A stretch of 7,866 nucleotides of DNA, from assembly GCA_003456175.1 (NCBI GenBank), contig DMPB01000079.1, forward strand, positions 1-7,866. The letters are read 5' to 3'. Below the pieces are notes generated by a model, which saw nothing but the letters and a program-made list of their open reading frames with translations, was not told the DNA's origin and made no database searches. How positions within the stretch are numbered: position 1 is the stretch's first letter; each line of letters starts with the position of its first letter. A program made the translations under genes and the position numbers. This document shows, piece by piece, positions 1-6,778 of this stretch. Origin of the DNA: Chitinophagaceae bacterium (GTDB lineage Bacteria > Bacteroidota > Bacteroidia > Chitinophagales > Chitinophagaceae).

Positions 1-25
1 AAGCCACCGAAAGGTGGCTTTTTTT
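1..25 (+). terminator. Rho-independent terminator of an upstream gene
   Basis: An 8-bp perfect stem (AAGCCACC / GGTGGCTT) closed by a GAAA tetraloop runs straight into a seven-T tract at 19-25. This is a textbook intrinsic terminator. The gene it ends lies to the left of the window and cannot be identified. Confidence 0.85.
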
Positions 26-50
26 ATGCTTTATTACCAGCGGTTTGTAC

Positions 51-72
51 TTACATTGCAACCATAATGTAA
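51..72. repeat. 7-bp inverted repeat just ahead of the propeller gene
   Basis: TTACATT (51-57) and AATGTAA (66-72) are perfect inverted copies separated by 8 nt, ending 6 nt before the first ATG of the next gene. The left arm overlaps TACATTGC (52-59), which resembles the Bacteroidota -7 box TAnnTTTG with one T missing, but no good -33 box lies at the right distance. It could be an operator or a small leader hairpin. The function is a guess. Confidence 0.3.
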
Positions 73-78
73 TTGTTT

Positions 79-909
79 ATGATGATGCGTATTGGAGTAT
101 TGATAATAGTATTGGCCCTTACGGGCAAATGTTGGAGCCAACCAAAGCTTACGCAATTGTGGGTAAGCGATACTATTTTAAAAACACCCGAAAGTGTTGT
201 TTTTGATGGTGCTGGAAAGCGTTTGTTGGTAAGTTGTATGCATAACAACTTAACTGAAAAAAAGAGTACCGGTACCATTGCGTCTATTGATTTAGAAGGT
301 AAGCCCATTAGTATGGTGTGGAGTACCACGCTGAACAGTCCGAAGGGTATGTTGTTGGTGAACGATTTTGTGTTTGTTACCGATATTAACGAAGTGGTAG
401 CTATAGACGGACGTAACGGAACTATATTAAAGCGTGTAACGGTTGATGGCGCAGTATTTTTAAACGATATAGCTGTAGCCGAAGATGGAATGATTTACGT
501 AAGTGATACGCGTACTGGTCGTATTTATAAAATTGAGCAACTTAAAGCATCGTTGTACACCGAAGGTTTGAAAAATCCTAATGGCTTATTATGCCTAGGC
601 AAAGATTTGTATGTGTTAGCTAATGGCAACCTGATTAAATACGATGAAAAACGCCAGGCTACCGTACTTGCTACGGGTATGGAAGCTAGTACAGATGGGT
701 TAATTATGGTGAATAAAAAAGATTTTCTGGTAAGTTGTTGGAGTGGGGTTATTTATTATGTAACAGCCGAAGGCAAGGTTACGCAACTGTTAGATGTGCG
801 TAACGAAAAAATCAACACGGCCGATATTGGTTTTGATTTTAAAAAGAAAATTGTGTACGTGCCCAATTTTTATAAGAATACCGTAACAGCGTATCAACTT
901 ACGTTTTAA
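79..909 (+). CDS. Secreted six-bladed beta-propeller protein, SMP-30/gluconolactonase-like
   Basis: The predicted product is 276 aa from the ATG at 79. ATGs at 79, 82 and 85 are all possible; the in-frame TTG at 73 is less likely. The N-terminus (basic residue, then a hydrophobic run near residues 6-15, then KCWSQ) looks like a type I signal peptide. The residue before Cys is Lys, so it does not fit a lipoprotein box. The rest is short beta-strand repeats typical of SMP-30/NHL-like propellers: TPESVVFD (about 36-43), SPKGMLLV (about 87-94), LNDIAVAEDGMIYVSD (about 128-143), NPNGLLC (about 166-172), STDGLIMV (about 204-211) and a closing TADIGFDFKKKIVYVPN. Glu38, Asn129 and Asp206 sit where SMP-30 enzymes carry metal ligands, so a calcium-dependent lactonase-type activity is possible, but the substrate cannot be read from sequence. 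It stands alone between two terminators, so it is probably transcribed singly. The fold call is solid; the enzymatic call is tentative. Confidence 0.8.
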   Translation: MMMRIGVLIIVLALTGKCWSQPKLTQLWVSDTILKTPESVVFDGAGKRLLVSCMHNNLTEKKSTGTIASIDLEGKPISMVWSTTLNSPKGMLLVNDFVFVTDINEVVAIDGRNGTILKRVTVDGAVFLNDIAVAEDGMIYVSDTRTGRIYKIEQLKASLYTEGLKNPNGLLCLGKDLYVLANGNLIKYDEKRQATVLATGMEASTDGLIMVNKKDFLVSCWSGVIYYVTAEGKVTQLLDVRNEKINTADIGFDFKKKIVYVPNFYKNTVTAYQLTF

Positions 910-911
910 TA

Positions 912-928
912 CCTTGCGGTAAATGTTG
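912..928 (+). repeat. Dispersed CCTTRCGGTAAA motif, copy 1 (17-nt identical pair)
   Basis: CCTTGCGGTAAATGTTG begins 2 nt after the stop codon of the propeller gene. The identical 17-mer occurs in inverted orientation at 5890-5906, inside the DUF3999-like gene. The 12-nt core CCTTRCGGTAAA also occurs at 6767-6778 (+) and 4838-4849 (-). The function is unknown. Confidence 0.5.
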
Positions 929-935
929 TTCGTAG

Positions 936-980
936 TATAAAATATATGGGGCGGCCAAAGGCCGCCCCATATATTTTATA
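936..980. terminator. Bidirectional terminator, 21-bp perfect stem
   Basis: Arms at 936-956 and 960-980 are perfect inverted copies around an AAA loop. The inner half is very G+C-rich (GGGGCGGCC) and the outer half is A+T-only, giving a U-rich 3' side in either direction. It lies between the convergent propeller gene and the minus-strand small-protein gene and is well placed to end both transcripts. Confidence 0.85.
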
Positions 981-988
981 TGTATTTG

Positions 989-1234
989 TTATGAACCCCG
1001 ATTGAAAAACTTAGTGCCCTCATCGGCCATTACTTCTTTCTCTTTCTTCCACCAACGATAGCCAATAAAGCCCATAATAGCTAACGGCATAATCATTAGA
1101 TATACAATACCAGAGTTTAAACTTTTAGCTGGCTCTTCGCCCAACTGTTCAGCCGTTTTTGTACAAATAGAACATTGTGCTACCGCCCATTGCGTTAGCA
1201 ATAACAACATCAAAATCAGGCGTACACGTTTCAT
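989..1234 (-). CDS. Small secreted/membrane protein with a CSICT motif, function unknown
   Basis: The predicted product is 81 aa from the ATG at 1234-1232. An in-frame ATG at 1288 would add 18 polar residues ahead of the signal sequence and overlap the LOG gene, so the internal start is preferred. MKRVRLILMLLLLTQWAVAQ is a good signal peptide with probable cleavage after AVA; Gln at -1 of the Cys argues against lipidation. The mature part starts QCSICTKTAEQLGEEPAKSLNSG, followed by one membrane helix (about residues 43-58) and a basic, Trp-containing cytoplasmic end (YRWWKKEKE). I recognise this layout (signal peptide, AQCSxCTKTA, one helix, short tail) as a conserved Bacteroidota hypothetical family, but no function is known to me. 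The CxxC pair could bind metal or act in thiol redox. It lies 40 nt after the LOG gene on the same strand, so the two are probably co-transcribed. Confidence 0.75.
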   Translation of the reverse strand: MKRVRLILMLLLLTQWAVAQCSICTKTAEQLGEEPAKSLNSGIVYLMIMPLAIMGFIGYRWWKKEKEVMADEGTKFFNRGS

Positions 1235-1274
1235 ACATTGTTGTTGAGAAGTGGCAAAGTTAAGCAGATGCAGC

Positions 1275-2015
1275 TTATCGCTTTTCAAAAAACCATGGTA
1301 TTCGCTTGCGAGGTTTTACCTCGTAATTGGTGCGAATGTATTTTTGAATATGTTGCATAGCCTCGTCGAAATCATCAGTAAGTAATACTAGGTTCATATC
1401 TTCCGGACTTACCGTTCCTTCTTTCACCATATACTCCATGTATTTATACAAATCTTGGTAGTAACGCTTGCCAAACAACACTATTGGAAAGCTATGAATA
1501 GTACGAGTTTGCACCAAGGTTAACGCTTCAAAAAACTCATCCATAGTACCAAAACCACCGGGTAAAATGATGAAGGCGTAAGAGTATTTCACTAATAACA
1601 CTTTTCGAATAAAAAAGTAGCGCATCGTAATACTCTTGTGCACGTAAGGGTTAGCATGCTGCTCGTGTGGTAGTACAATGTTAATGCCAATACTAGTACC
1701 GCCATTTTCAAAAGCACCCTTGTTGGCAGCTTCCATAATACCCGGCCCGCCGCCAGTTAAAGTTGTAAAACCTAAATCGGCAATACGCTTACCAAATGCT
1801 TCGCCAATTTTATAGTAGTGATGGTCGGGCTTAAAACGAGCACTCCCAAAAACCGTAATACATGGCCCAACAAAATGCAACGCTCTAAAGCCCTTGATGA
1901 ACTCTTTAAATACGGTAAATGCAAAACTCAACTCCCAAATACGAGGTTTGGGGCCATCAAGATATACCTCTTTACCAGCGGGTATTACACGTTTCGATTG
2001 CGTCTTCTTAGCCAT
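1275..2015 (-). CDS. LOG-family (TIGR00730) Rossmann-fold protein, probable nucleoside 5'-monophosphate phosphoribohydrolase
   Basis: The predicted product is 246 aa. It carries both family signatures: GGGPGIMEAANKGA (88-101) and PGGFGTMDEFFEALT (152-166). Glu160 in the second motif and Arg137 in the RYFFIRK stretch match the positions used for catalysis in characterised LOG proteins. Members hydrolyse the N-glycosidic bond of nucleoside 5'-monophosphates; plant and actinobacterial ones release active cytokinins, while many bacterial ones act in nucleotide salvage. Compared with short LOG proteins of roughly 180-200 aa, this one has about 50 extra N-terminal residues (basic, then KPRIWELSFAFTVFKEFIKGFRAL) and a basic C-terminal tail, as in the longer bacterial subfamily. 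It is cytoplasmic, with no signal peptide. It heads a minus-strand pair with the small CSICT protein and diverges from xth across 62 nt. Family membership is certain; the substrate is not. Confidence 0.93.
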   Translation of the reverse strand: MAKKTQSKRVIPAGKEVYLDGPKPRIWELSFAFTVFKEFIKGFRALHFVGPCITVFGSARFKPDHHYYKIGEAFGKRIADLGFTTLTGGGPGIMEAANKGAFENGGTSIGINIVLPHEQHANPYVHKSITMRYFFIRKVLLVKYSYAFIILPGGFGTMDEFFEALTLVQTRTIHSFPIVLFGKRYYQDLYKYMEYMVKEGTVSPEDMNLVLLTDDFDEAMQHIQKYIRTNYEVKPRKRIPWFFEKR

Positions 2016-2050
2016 AATCGAATTAACAGATTTATTTGCTATGCGGTTGT

Positions 2051-2065
2051 ATTACCTTGCAGTAA
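2051..2065. promoter_or_regulatory. Short inverted repeat in the LOG/xth divergent spacer
   Basis: The 62-nt spacer between the divergent starts (2016-2077) must hold both promoters, yet neither strand has a clean TTTG / TAnnTTTG pair. The one visible element is ATTAC-CTTGCA-GTAAT (2051-2065), a 5-bp inverted repeat with a 6-nt centre. It contains TACCTTGC, close to a -7 box, and TTTG lies at 2035-2038, but the 14-nt spacing is short. It may be a promoter core, an operator, or a degenerate copy of the CCTTRCGGTAAA motif. Confidence 0.3.
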
Positions 2066-2077
2066 TAACATTTTATT

Positions 2078-2848
2078 ATGCGTATTGTAAGTTACAATGT
2101 TAACGGTATTAGAGCAGCTATAAAAAAGGGCTGGATTGATTGGGTAAGTTCCGATGTGGCCGATGTTATTTGCTTGCAAGAAACAAAAGCCACCTCGGCC
2201 GATGTAGATGTTAGTGCTTTAGAAAAACTAGGATATCATCACTATTGGTTTTCGGCCGAAAAAAAGGGATATAGCGGCGTAGCCATATTTACGAAAGTAA
2301 AACCCGATTTCGTAGGTTACGGTAATGGTAATACACAAAGCGATGCTGAGGGCCGAGTTATCAGAGCCGATTTTGGAGATGTTACATTAATCAACGCCTA
2401 CTTTCCGAGTGGTACAAGTGGTGATGAGCGTCAATCGTACAAATATGTTTGGTTAAACGAGTTTCTTACTTACGTAAATGAATTACGCAAAACCAGACCA
2501 AAATTGATTGTTTGCGGCGATTATAACATAGCACATACACCCATCGACATTCACGACCCTAAAGGCAATAAAAACTCATCGGGCTTCTTACCCGAAGAAA
2601 GAGCTTGGATGGATACTTGGCTCGCAGCAGGGTTTGTAGATACTTTTAGAATCATACATCCGAATGCTACAGGTGCTTATAGCTGGTGGAGTCAGCGATT
2701 TCCAACCGTAAGATTAAATAATAAAGGTTGGAGAATTGATTATATTAGTGTTACAAACAATTTAAAAGAAGCAATTGCCGAAGCGGCTATTTGGCCCGAT
2801 GTGAAGCACAGCGATCATTGCCCCATATATGTACGCTTGAGTTTGTAA
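2078..2848 (+). CDS. xth: Exodeoxyribonuclease III (AP endonuclease, EEP superfamily)
   Basis: The predicted product is 256 aa, close to the usual 250-270. It repairs DNA by cutting at abasic sites and removing 3' blocking groups, with 3'-5' exonuclease activity, and it acts in the cytoplasm in base-excision repair. All the catalytic landmarks of the family are present: NVNGIRAA with Asn7, LQET with Glu35, NAYFP with Tyr108, GDYN with Asp148 and Asn150, RIDYI with Asp221, and the closing SDHCPI with Asp246 and His247. The start is well fixed because MRIVSYNVNG is the conserved first strand. It heads a plus-strand gene run; the next gene starts 15 nt after its stop. No SOS-type box was recognised upstream. 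Confidence 0.96.
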   Translation: MRIVSYNVNGIRAAIKKGWIDWVSSDVADVICLQETKATSADVDVSALEKLGYHHYWFSAEKKGYSGVAIFTKVKPDFVGYGNGNTQSDAEGRVIRADFGDVTLINAYFPSGTSGDERQSYKYVWLNEFLTYVNELRKTRPKLIVCGDYNIAHTPIDIHDPKGNKNSSGFLPEERAWMDTWLAAGFVDTFRIIHPNATGAYSWWSQRFPTVRLNNKGWRIDYISVTNNLKEAIAEAAIWPDVKHSDHCPIYVRLSL

Positions 2849-2863
2849 CCCAAAATAATTTGT

Positions 2864-5269
2864 ATGGAAATATTACTACTGGTAGTAATAACAATATTGT
2901 TGTCGTTAATACTTATTCGATCATTTCGAACTGAGCATTCGAACAACTCTAATGATATTCAAGCACTTACTGAACAGGTTAAATACTTACAACGTAAGAT
3001 AGATAATTTATCACACGAACTTAAGCGACCAACATCGCCGTCTGCACCAAGTAGTAATCAATCTGTAAAAGCGCCGCCACCTGTAATTACTGAAGATAAG
3101 AAGGTAATGGAGCCGCCAGTTGTGTTAGCTACGGCGGCTAAAGAAGAGCATAACTTTACGGTAAAAGATACAACGCCAGTTGAACCTAAAGAACCGCTTC
3201 CTAAAGTTACTTTACAAGCACCCGTTTCGCAGCAGCATACATCTTGGTTAGAGCAGTGGATGCAACAAAACCCCGATGTAGAAAAATTCATTGGCGAAAA
3301 CTTAGCCAACAAAATTGGTATTGCTGTATTGGTATTGGGTATTGGCTTTTTCGTAAAATATGCCATCGATAACAATTGGATTAATGAGGTTGGGCGTGTT
3401 GCTATTGGTATACTCTGCGGTGGATTACTGATGGGAATAGCACATTATCTACACGAACGTTATCGTTCTTTTAGTTCAGTATTAGTAGGTGGTGGCATTG
3501 CGGTACTCTACTTTACAATTGGCTTGGCTTTTCATGATTATCAGTTGTTTCCACAATCGGTAGCATTTATACTCATGATAGCTATTACTGCTATCGCAGT
3601 TGTATTTGCCACGTTGTACAATCGTGTTGAATTAGCTGTTATTGCTACGTTAGGGGCATACGCTACACCTTTTATGGTAAGTACTGGTAGTGGTAACTAC
3701 ATTATTTTTTGTACGTATTTGTGTATCATAAGTATCGGATTAACATGGTTAGCATATTTGCGAAACTGGCGCATTGTACACTTTGTTGCATTCGCTGCAA
3801 ATACCATTAATTTTTTGCTCTGGCTATTTGTACGATACGATTATGCAGAGCATCATTTGCTCATTACAATGCTGTTCATCTCGGCTTTCTATACGATATT
3901 CTTAACTATGAACACCATTCACCATGTAACAAAAGCAAGTCCATTAAAAGCCGCAGATTTTGTGAATTTGGTTGCTGTGAATGCGGTATGCTTAGGTAGT
4001 GGTTTGTATGTTTTAGATGAAAGTAATCTTGATATTTGGAAGGGGCTATACACTGCAGTATTAGCAGTTGTTAACCTTGTGATAGCGTATCAATTTATTC
4101 GAAGTGAGCAAGTTGATAAGCGATTTATTTTCTTGCTAATTGGCATAACGGTAAGCTTGGTTTCGCTTGCAGCACCAATACAACTGAACGGACATTTTAT
4201 TAGTATTTTCTGGGCTACTGAAATGGTATTATTGTTGTGGCTTTATCAAAAGGCGGGCTTTAAGCTTTTGCAACAATTTTCGTTGTTGGTAGGCATACTT
4301 GCCATCATTAGTGTACTGATGGATATTAGCTATTTGTATTACGATACAACCAATGCGATACTGCCTATTCTAATCAATAAAGCTTTCATTACAGTGGCTT
4401 ATGTGGGTATTTGTTTTGGTGTTGTTGCAAGAGTTTATCCTAAAGATGATGTAACGGTAGTTATAGCAAAAAACCGCTATTGGCGGTTACATCATACAGT
4501 ACTCGCAGCGATAATAATAAGTGCTGCCGGAGCTTTTGAAATACAATATCAGGCAGTGCAACGATTGCCTAATACCAATATCAATTACCTGTTATTGCAA
4601 GGATATTGGGCTGCAGTCTTGTGCTTCATCACACTTCGATTAAGGCAATATAAAATTCACTATCCACAATTTATTATTGCTATAAGTGTTGTAGGCTTAT
4701 TGTATCTAGTTAACATCTATCGTATTAATATGGCCATGCGATATATACTTACAGCTCAGCAAAGCATTATTTTTTTGGGTGTGTATTGGTTGGGTATGTT
4801 AGCATTGCTGATAAGTTTGGTGCAATGGGCACAGTATTTTACCGTAAGGAATATTGTTACACCTAAAGTTGAAATGGCGATTATAGCAACTATTATGGCT
4901 GTATTAATATTGTCGCAAGAGCTCAAATGGGTATACACGGCCATAGCATACAATCTTCAGGATGATATTTTTGACTATACTGCCATGTATGGAAAAGCAG
5001 GTTTAAGTATTGTTTGGGGTGCACTTGCTTTTGTAATTATTTGGCTTGGTATCAAACATGCTATAAAGCCACTGAGAGTACTTGCATTAATATTATTTTC
5101 GATTACATTGGTAAAGCTTTTCGCTTATGATATTTCTAATGTAGCACCAGCCGGAAAAATTATCGCCTTTATTCTTTTAGGTGTATTATTATTAGCAATT
5201 TCGTTTATGTATCAGCGCTTAAAACGTGTATTACTTTCCGATGAAAAAGATATCACTGCTACTCCTTAG
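2864..5269 (+). CDS. DUF2339 multi-pass inner-membrane protein
   Basis: The predicted product is 801 aa and spans the membrane many times. It has an N-terminal helix (about 2-18), a predicted coiled-coil stretch (about 30-55), then a Pro/Ser/Thr-rich linker (about 56-125) with no obvious fold. The hydrophobic core starts at ENLANKIGIAVLVLGIGFFVKYA and continues almost without break to about 783. Family hallmarks are GENLANKIG near 145-152, the GGGIAVLYFTIG segment (209-220), LGAYATPFMVS (263-273), an FWATE motif (449-453) and the closing SIVWGALAFVIIWLG ... LVKLFAYDIS ... AISFMYQRL region. No enzymatic residues are evident. DUF2339 is a conserved family without assigned function; from its build it could be a transporter or an envelope scaffold. 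It sits 15 nt after xth and overlaps the next gene by 29 nt, and the partner being DUF3999-like supports a joint role. The domain call is strong. Confidence 0.9.
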   Translation: MEILLLVVITILLSLILIRSFRTEHSNNSNDIQALTEQVKYLQRKIDNLSHELKRPTSPSAPSSNQSVKAPPPVITEDKKVMEPPVVLATAAKEEHNFTVKDTTPVEPKEPLPKVTLQAPVSQQHTSWLEQWMQQNPDVEKFIGENLANKIGIAVLVLGIGFFVKYAIDNNWINEVGRVAIGILCGGLLMGIAHYLHERYRSFSSVLVGGGIAVLYFTIGLAFHDYQLFPQSVAFILMIAITAIAVVFATLYNRVELAVIATLGAYATPFMVSTGSGNYIIFCTYLCIISIGLTWLAYLRNWRIVHFVAFAANTINFLLWLFVRYDYAEHHLLITMLFISAFYTIFLTMNTIHHVTKASPLKAADFVNLVAVNAVCLGSGLYVLDESNLDIWKGLYTAVLAVVNLVIAYQFIRSEQVDKRFIFLLIGITVSLVSLAAPIQLNGHFISIFWATEMVLLLWLYQKAGFKLLQQFSLLVGILAIISVLMDISYLYYDTTNAILPILINKAFITVAYVGICFGVVARVYPKDDVTVVIAKNRYWRLHHTVLAAIIISAAGAFEIQYQAVQRLPNTNINYLLLQGYWAAVLCFITLRLRQYKIHYPQFIIAISVVGLLYLVNIYRINMAMRYILTAQQSIIFLGVYWLGMLALLISLVQWAQYFTVRNIVTPKVEMAIIATIMAVLILSQELKWVYTAIAYNLQDDIFDYTAMYGKAGLSIVWGALAFVIIWLGIKHAIKPLRVLALILFSITLVKLFAYDISNVAPAGKIIAFILLGVLLLAISFMYQRLKRVLLSDEKDITATP
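4838..4849 (-). repeat. Dispersed CCTTRCGGTAAA motif, copy 3 (inside DUF2339 gene)
   Basis: The minus strand reads CCTTACGGTAAA. On the coding strand it is TTTACCGTAAGG, read as codons for Phe-Thr-Val-Arg. The copy at 5895-5906 lies in the same codon phase in its own gene (Phe-Thr-Ala-Arg) and also continues with AAT for Asn. Confidence 0.45.
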
Positions 5270-6410
5270 TATATTGTTGTATATAACACATCAGGCACAG
5301 TTTGTTGCCACTATTCCAAAAGTGCAAGAAAGTGGTTACTATCGCATCAAGCTATCGCCAGCAATGATTGCCGCTACTACTGCGCAGGCAACGAATATTC
5401 GTATTTACAATGAGCAACATGTTGCACAACCCTTTGTAATGAATGTTGCAGCATTAAGCAGTACAAGCATTACAGCAGCAGTGCTACTGCACCAAGTAGT
5501 ACAAAATGATACTAGTATTTGTTGGATTGTTGACGGAGTAACTAATGGCTTACGCGATATGGTATTGTACAGCAACAACACCAATACACAACCCATAGTA
5601 GAAGTATTAGGCAGTAACGATCAAAAAAGTTGGTACAACATTCAAGAAAGGCTCAATGTACCACTAGTGTATACTAACCGTAGGTATTATGCTACTATAA
5701 ACTTGCCACCACATAATTATAGGTTTATACAGTTCAAACAAATTGCAAGTTCGAGCGGAAAGGCAAGGCTCGATGTATATCGGTTCACTACCATTGCAAC
5801 AAATAATAGTATCTCATCTACACTGCAACCACTTTCGCAGATGGCCTTACGGCAAATAGATAGCGCTAACGGTAATACTTATTTGTACGCAACATTTACC
5901 GCAAGGAATACCATTGATGCACTACAATTGAAAGTGCAAGAAAAATTACTTTTTGAACGTACTATTAACTTGTATCAGCGAGGAAATATCGTACAGTCGT
6001 GGCGTTTCAATCAAGCACAATCAAACTTGTTGCAACCCCTATCAAGTATCACCACTGATAGCATATTGCTAGCGATTGAAAATGGCGATAACCCACCCTT
6101 ACATTGGGAGGCACAAGCATGGCAACGGCAACGTTTTTTGTTGTGTTATCTTACAGCAGGTGAGCAATACAGCATAGAGTTTGGTGATGCTACTACGCCT
6201 GCTCCTAATTACGATTTAGCGGCGTTACAACAACAAGTAACAGTAGTAATAGATACGGTTAATGCTAACAATTTTAAAGCATTGGTCATTACTGCAACAA
6301 CATCAAAAAATGCAAATCGCAACTATTTGATTTGGATTGCATTAATTGCAGTGCTCACTATTGTTATAATAATGGTTGCGCAGTTGGTAAAAAAGCAAAA
6401 TAACAAATAA
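5241..6410 (+). CDS. DUF3999-like secreted, C-terminally anchored protein
   Basis: The predicted product is 389 aa from the ATG at 5241. An upstream in-frame GTG (5226) only adds MYYFP before the signal peptide and was rejected. MKKISLLLLSILLYITHQAQ is a signal peptide. The exported part resembles DUF3999: YYRIKLSPAMIAA followed by NIRIYNEQHVAQPFVM (about 52-67), a discoidin-like strand set with VLGSNDQKSWYNI (about 122-134) and YRFIQFK (about 160-166), then ENGDNPPLHWEAQAW (about 280-294) and GDATTPAPNYDLAALQ (about 315-330). A single membrane helix (about 362-383) and a short basic tail (KKQNNK) end it. It should be anchored in the inner membrane with most of the chain in the periplasm. Its start lies 29 nt inside the DUF2339 gene, suggesting translational coupling, and its stop overlaps the next start. 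The function is unknown; a periplasmic partner of the DUF2339 protein is the reasonable inference. Confidence 0.8.
   Translation: MKKISLLLLSILLYITHQAQFVATIPKVQESGYYRIKLSPAMIAATTAQATNIRIYNEQHVAQPFVMNVAALSSTSITAAVLLHQVVQNDTSICWIVDGVTNGLRDMVLYSNNTNTQPIVEVLGSNDQKSWYNIQERLNVPLVYTNRRYYATINLPPHNYRFIQFKQIASSSGKARLDVYRFTTIATNNSISSTLQPLSQMALRQIDSANGNTYLYATFTARNTIDALQLKVQEKLLFERTINLYQRGNIVQSWRFNQAQSNLLQPLSSITTDSILLAIENGDNPPLHWEAQAWQRQRFLLCYLTAGEQYSIEFGDATTPAPNYDLAALQQQVTVVIDTVNANNFKALVITATTSKNANRNYLIWIALIAVLTIVIIMVAQLVKKQNNK
5890..5906 (-). repeat. Dispersed CCTTRCGGTAAA motif, copy 4 (17-nt identical pair)
   Basis: The minus strand reads CCTTGCGGTAAATGTTG, identical over 17 nt to 912-928. It lies inside the DUF3999-like coding sequence, where the plus strand encodes Ala-Thr-Phe-Thr-Ala-Arg. 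A one-mismatch copy (CCTTACGGCAAA) lies 45 bp upstream at 5845-5856 on the plus strand. Confidence 0.5.
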
Positions 6411-6715
6411 TGTATATTTATAATGTAACAATACAGGTAACCCACGCCATACACGAGCGTTGGTTACAATGGATGCAGCAAATACATATCCCTGAAGTAA
6501 TGGCTACACAGTGCTTTACGAATTATACCATGGTTCGGTTATTAGATATTGATGAATCTGAGGGCGTTACCTATGCGGTACAATATAAAGCCGCTTCGAA
6601 ACAAGATTATGAACGTTATATCAGTCATTTTTCACCAGCTTTAAGGCAAGCTGGTATTGATGCTTGGGGTAATCAGTTCATTGCTTTTCGCAGTTTAATG
6701 CAAGTTGTGCATTAA
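6410..6715 (+). CDS. DUF4286 family protein
   Basis: The predicted product is 101 aa, normal for the family. Conserved features are the opening MYIYNVTIQV strand, HERWLQWMQQIHIPEVMATQCF (about 15-36, with the Trp pair and HIPEVMAT), VTYAVQYKA (about 53-61), and the closing WGNQFIAFRSLMQVV. The pattern of strands and helices suggests a small ferredoxin-like (Dabb/ABM-type) alpha-beta barrel, but that is inference. No signal peptide is present, so it is cytoplasmic. Its ATG shares the last A of the preceding TAA stop (TAATG), a one-base overlap typical of coupled translation, so it is the last gene of the xth-DUF2339-DUF3999 run. No clear terminator follows. The function of the family is not known to me. 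Confidence 0.88.
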   Translation: MYIYNVTIQVTHAIHERWLQWMQQIHIPEVMATQCFTNYTMVRLLDIDESEGVTYAVQYKAASKQDYERYISHFSPALRQAGIDAWGNQFIAFRSLMQVVH

Positions 6716-6766
6716 CTGTGGAAATATTTTTAGGTGGCAGGCTAGTTATGCAAAAGTAAGCAATAA

Positions 6767-6778
6767 CCTTACGGTAAA
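6767..6778 (+). repeat. Dispersed CCTTRCGGTAAA motif, copy 2 (intergenic)
   Basis: CCTTACGGTAAA is an exact match to the core seen at 4838-4849 (-), and differs at one base from the copies at 912-923 and 5895-5906. It overlaps the second helix of the folded intergenic region. Confidence 0.45.

Noticed and set aside
73..78. TTG start at 73 for the propeller gene
   Set aside because: It adds only two residues ahead of three consecutive ATG codons, and ATG starts are far more usual; the signal peptide works from any of the ATGs.
1235..1288. Longer form of the small CSICT protein starting at 1288
   Set aside because: It would put 18 polar residues before a clear signal peptide and overlap the LOG gene; the ATG at 1234 is the better start.
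1818..2103. Plus-strand ORFs overlapping the start of the LOG gene
   Set aside because: They are antisense shadows of a confidently identified gene and have low-complexity, family-less products.
5226..5240. GTG start at 5226 for the DUF3999-like gene
   Set aside because: The ATG at 5241 starts a canonical MKKISLLLL signal peptide; the extension adds only MYYFP.
6705..6732. Plus-strand promoter for the intergenic RNA (TTG 6705-6707, TATTTTTA 6725-6732)
   Set aside because: The spacing of 17 nt is acceptable, but the -7 box lacks its final G and the start would fall inside the closing helix of the proposed RNA, so it was not listed as a feature.
6744..6758. Minus-strand promoter TACTTTTG at 6758-6751
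   Set aside because: It is a perfect -7 box, but there is no -33 box at the right distance and no gene to transcribe; it is kept only as part of the 6S-like hypothesis.
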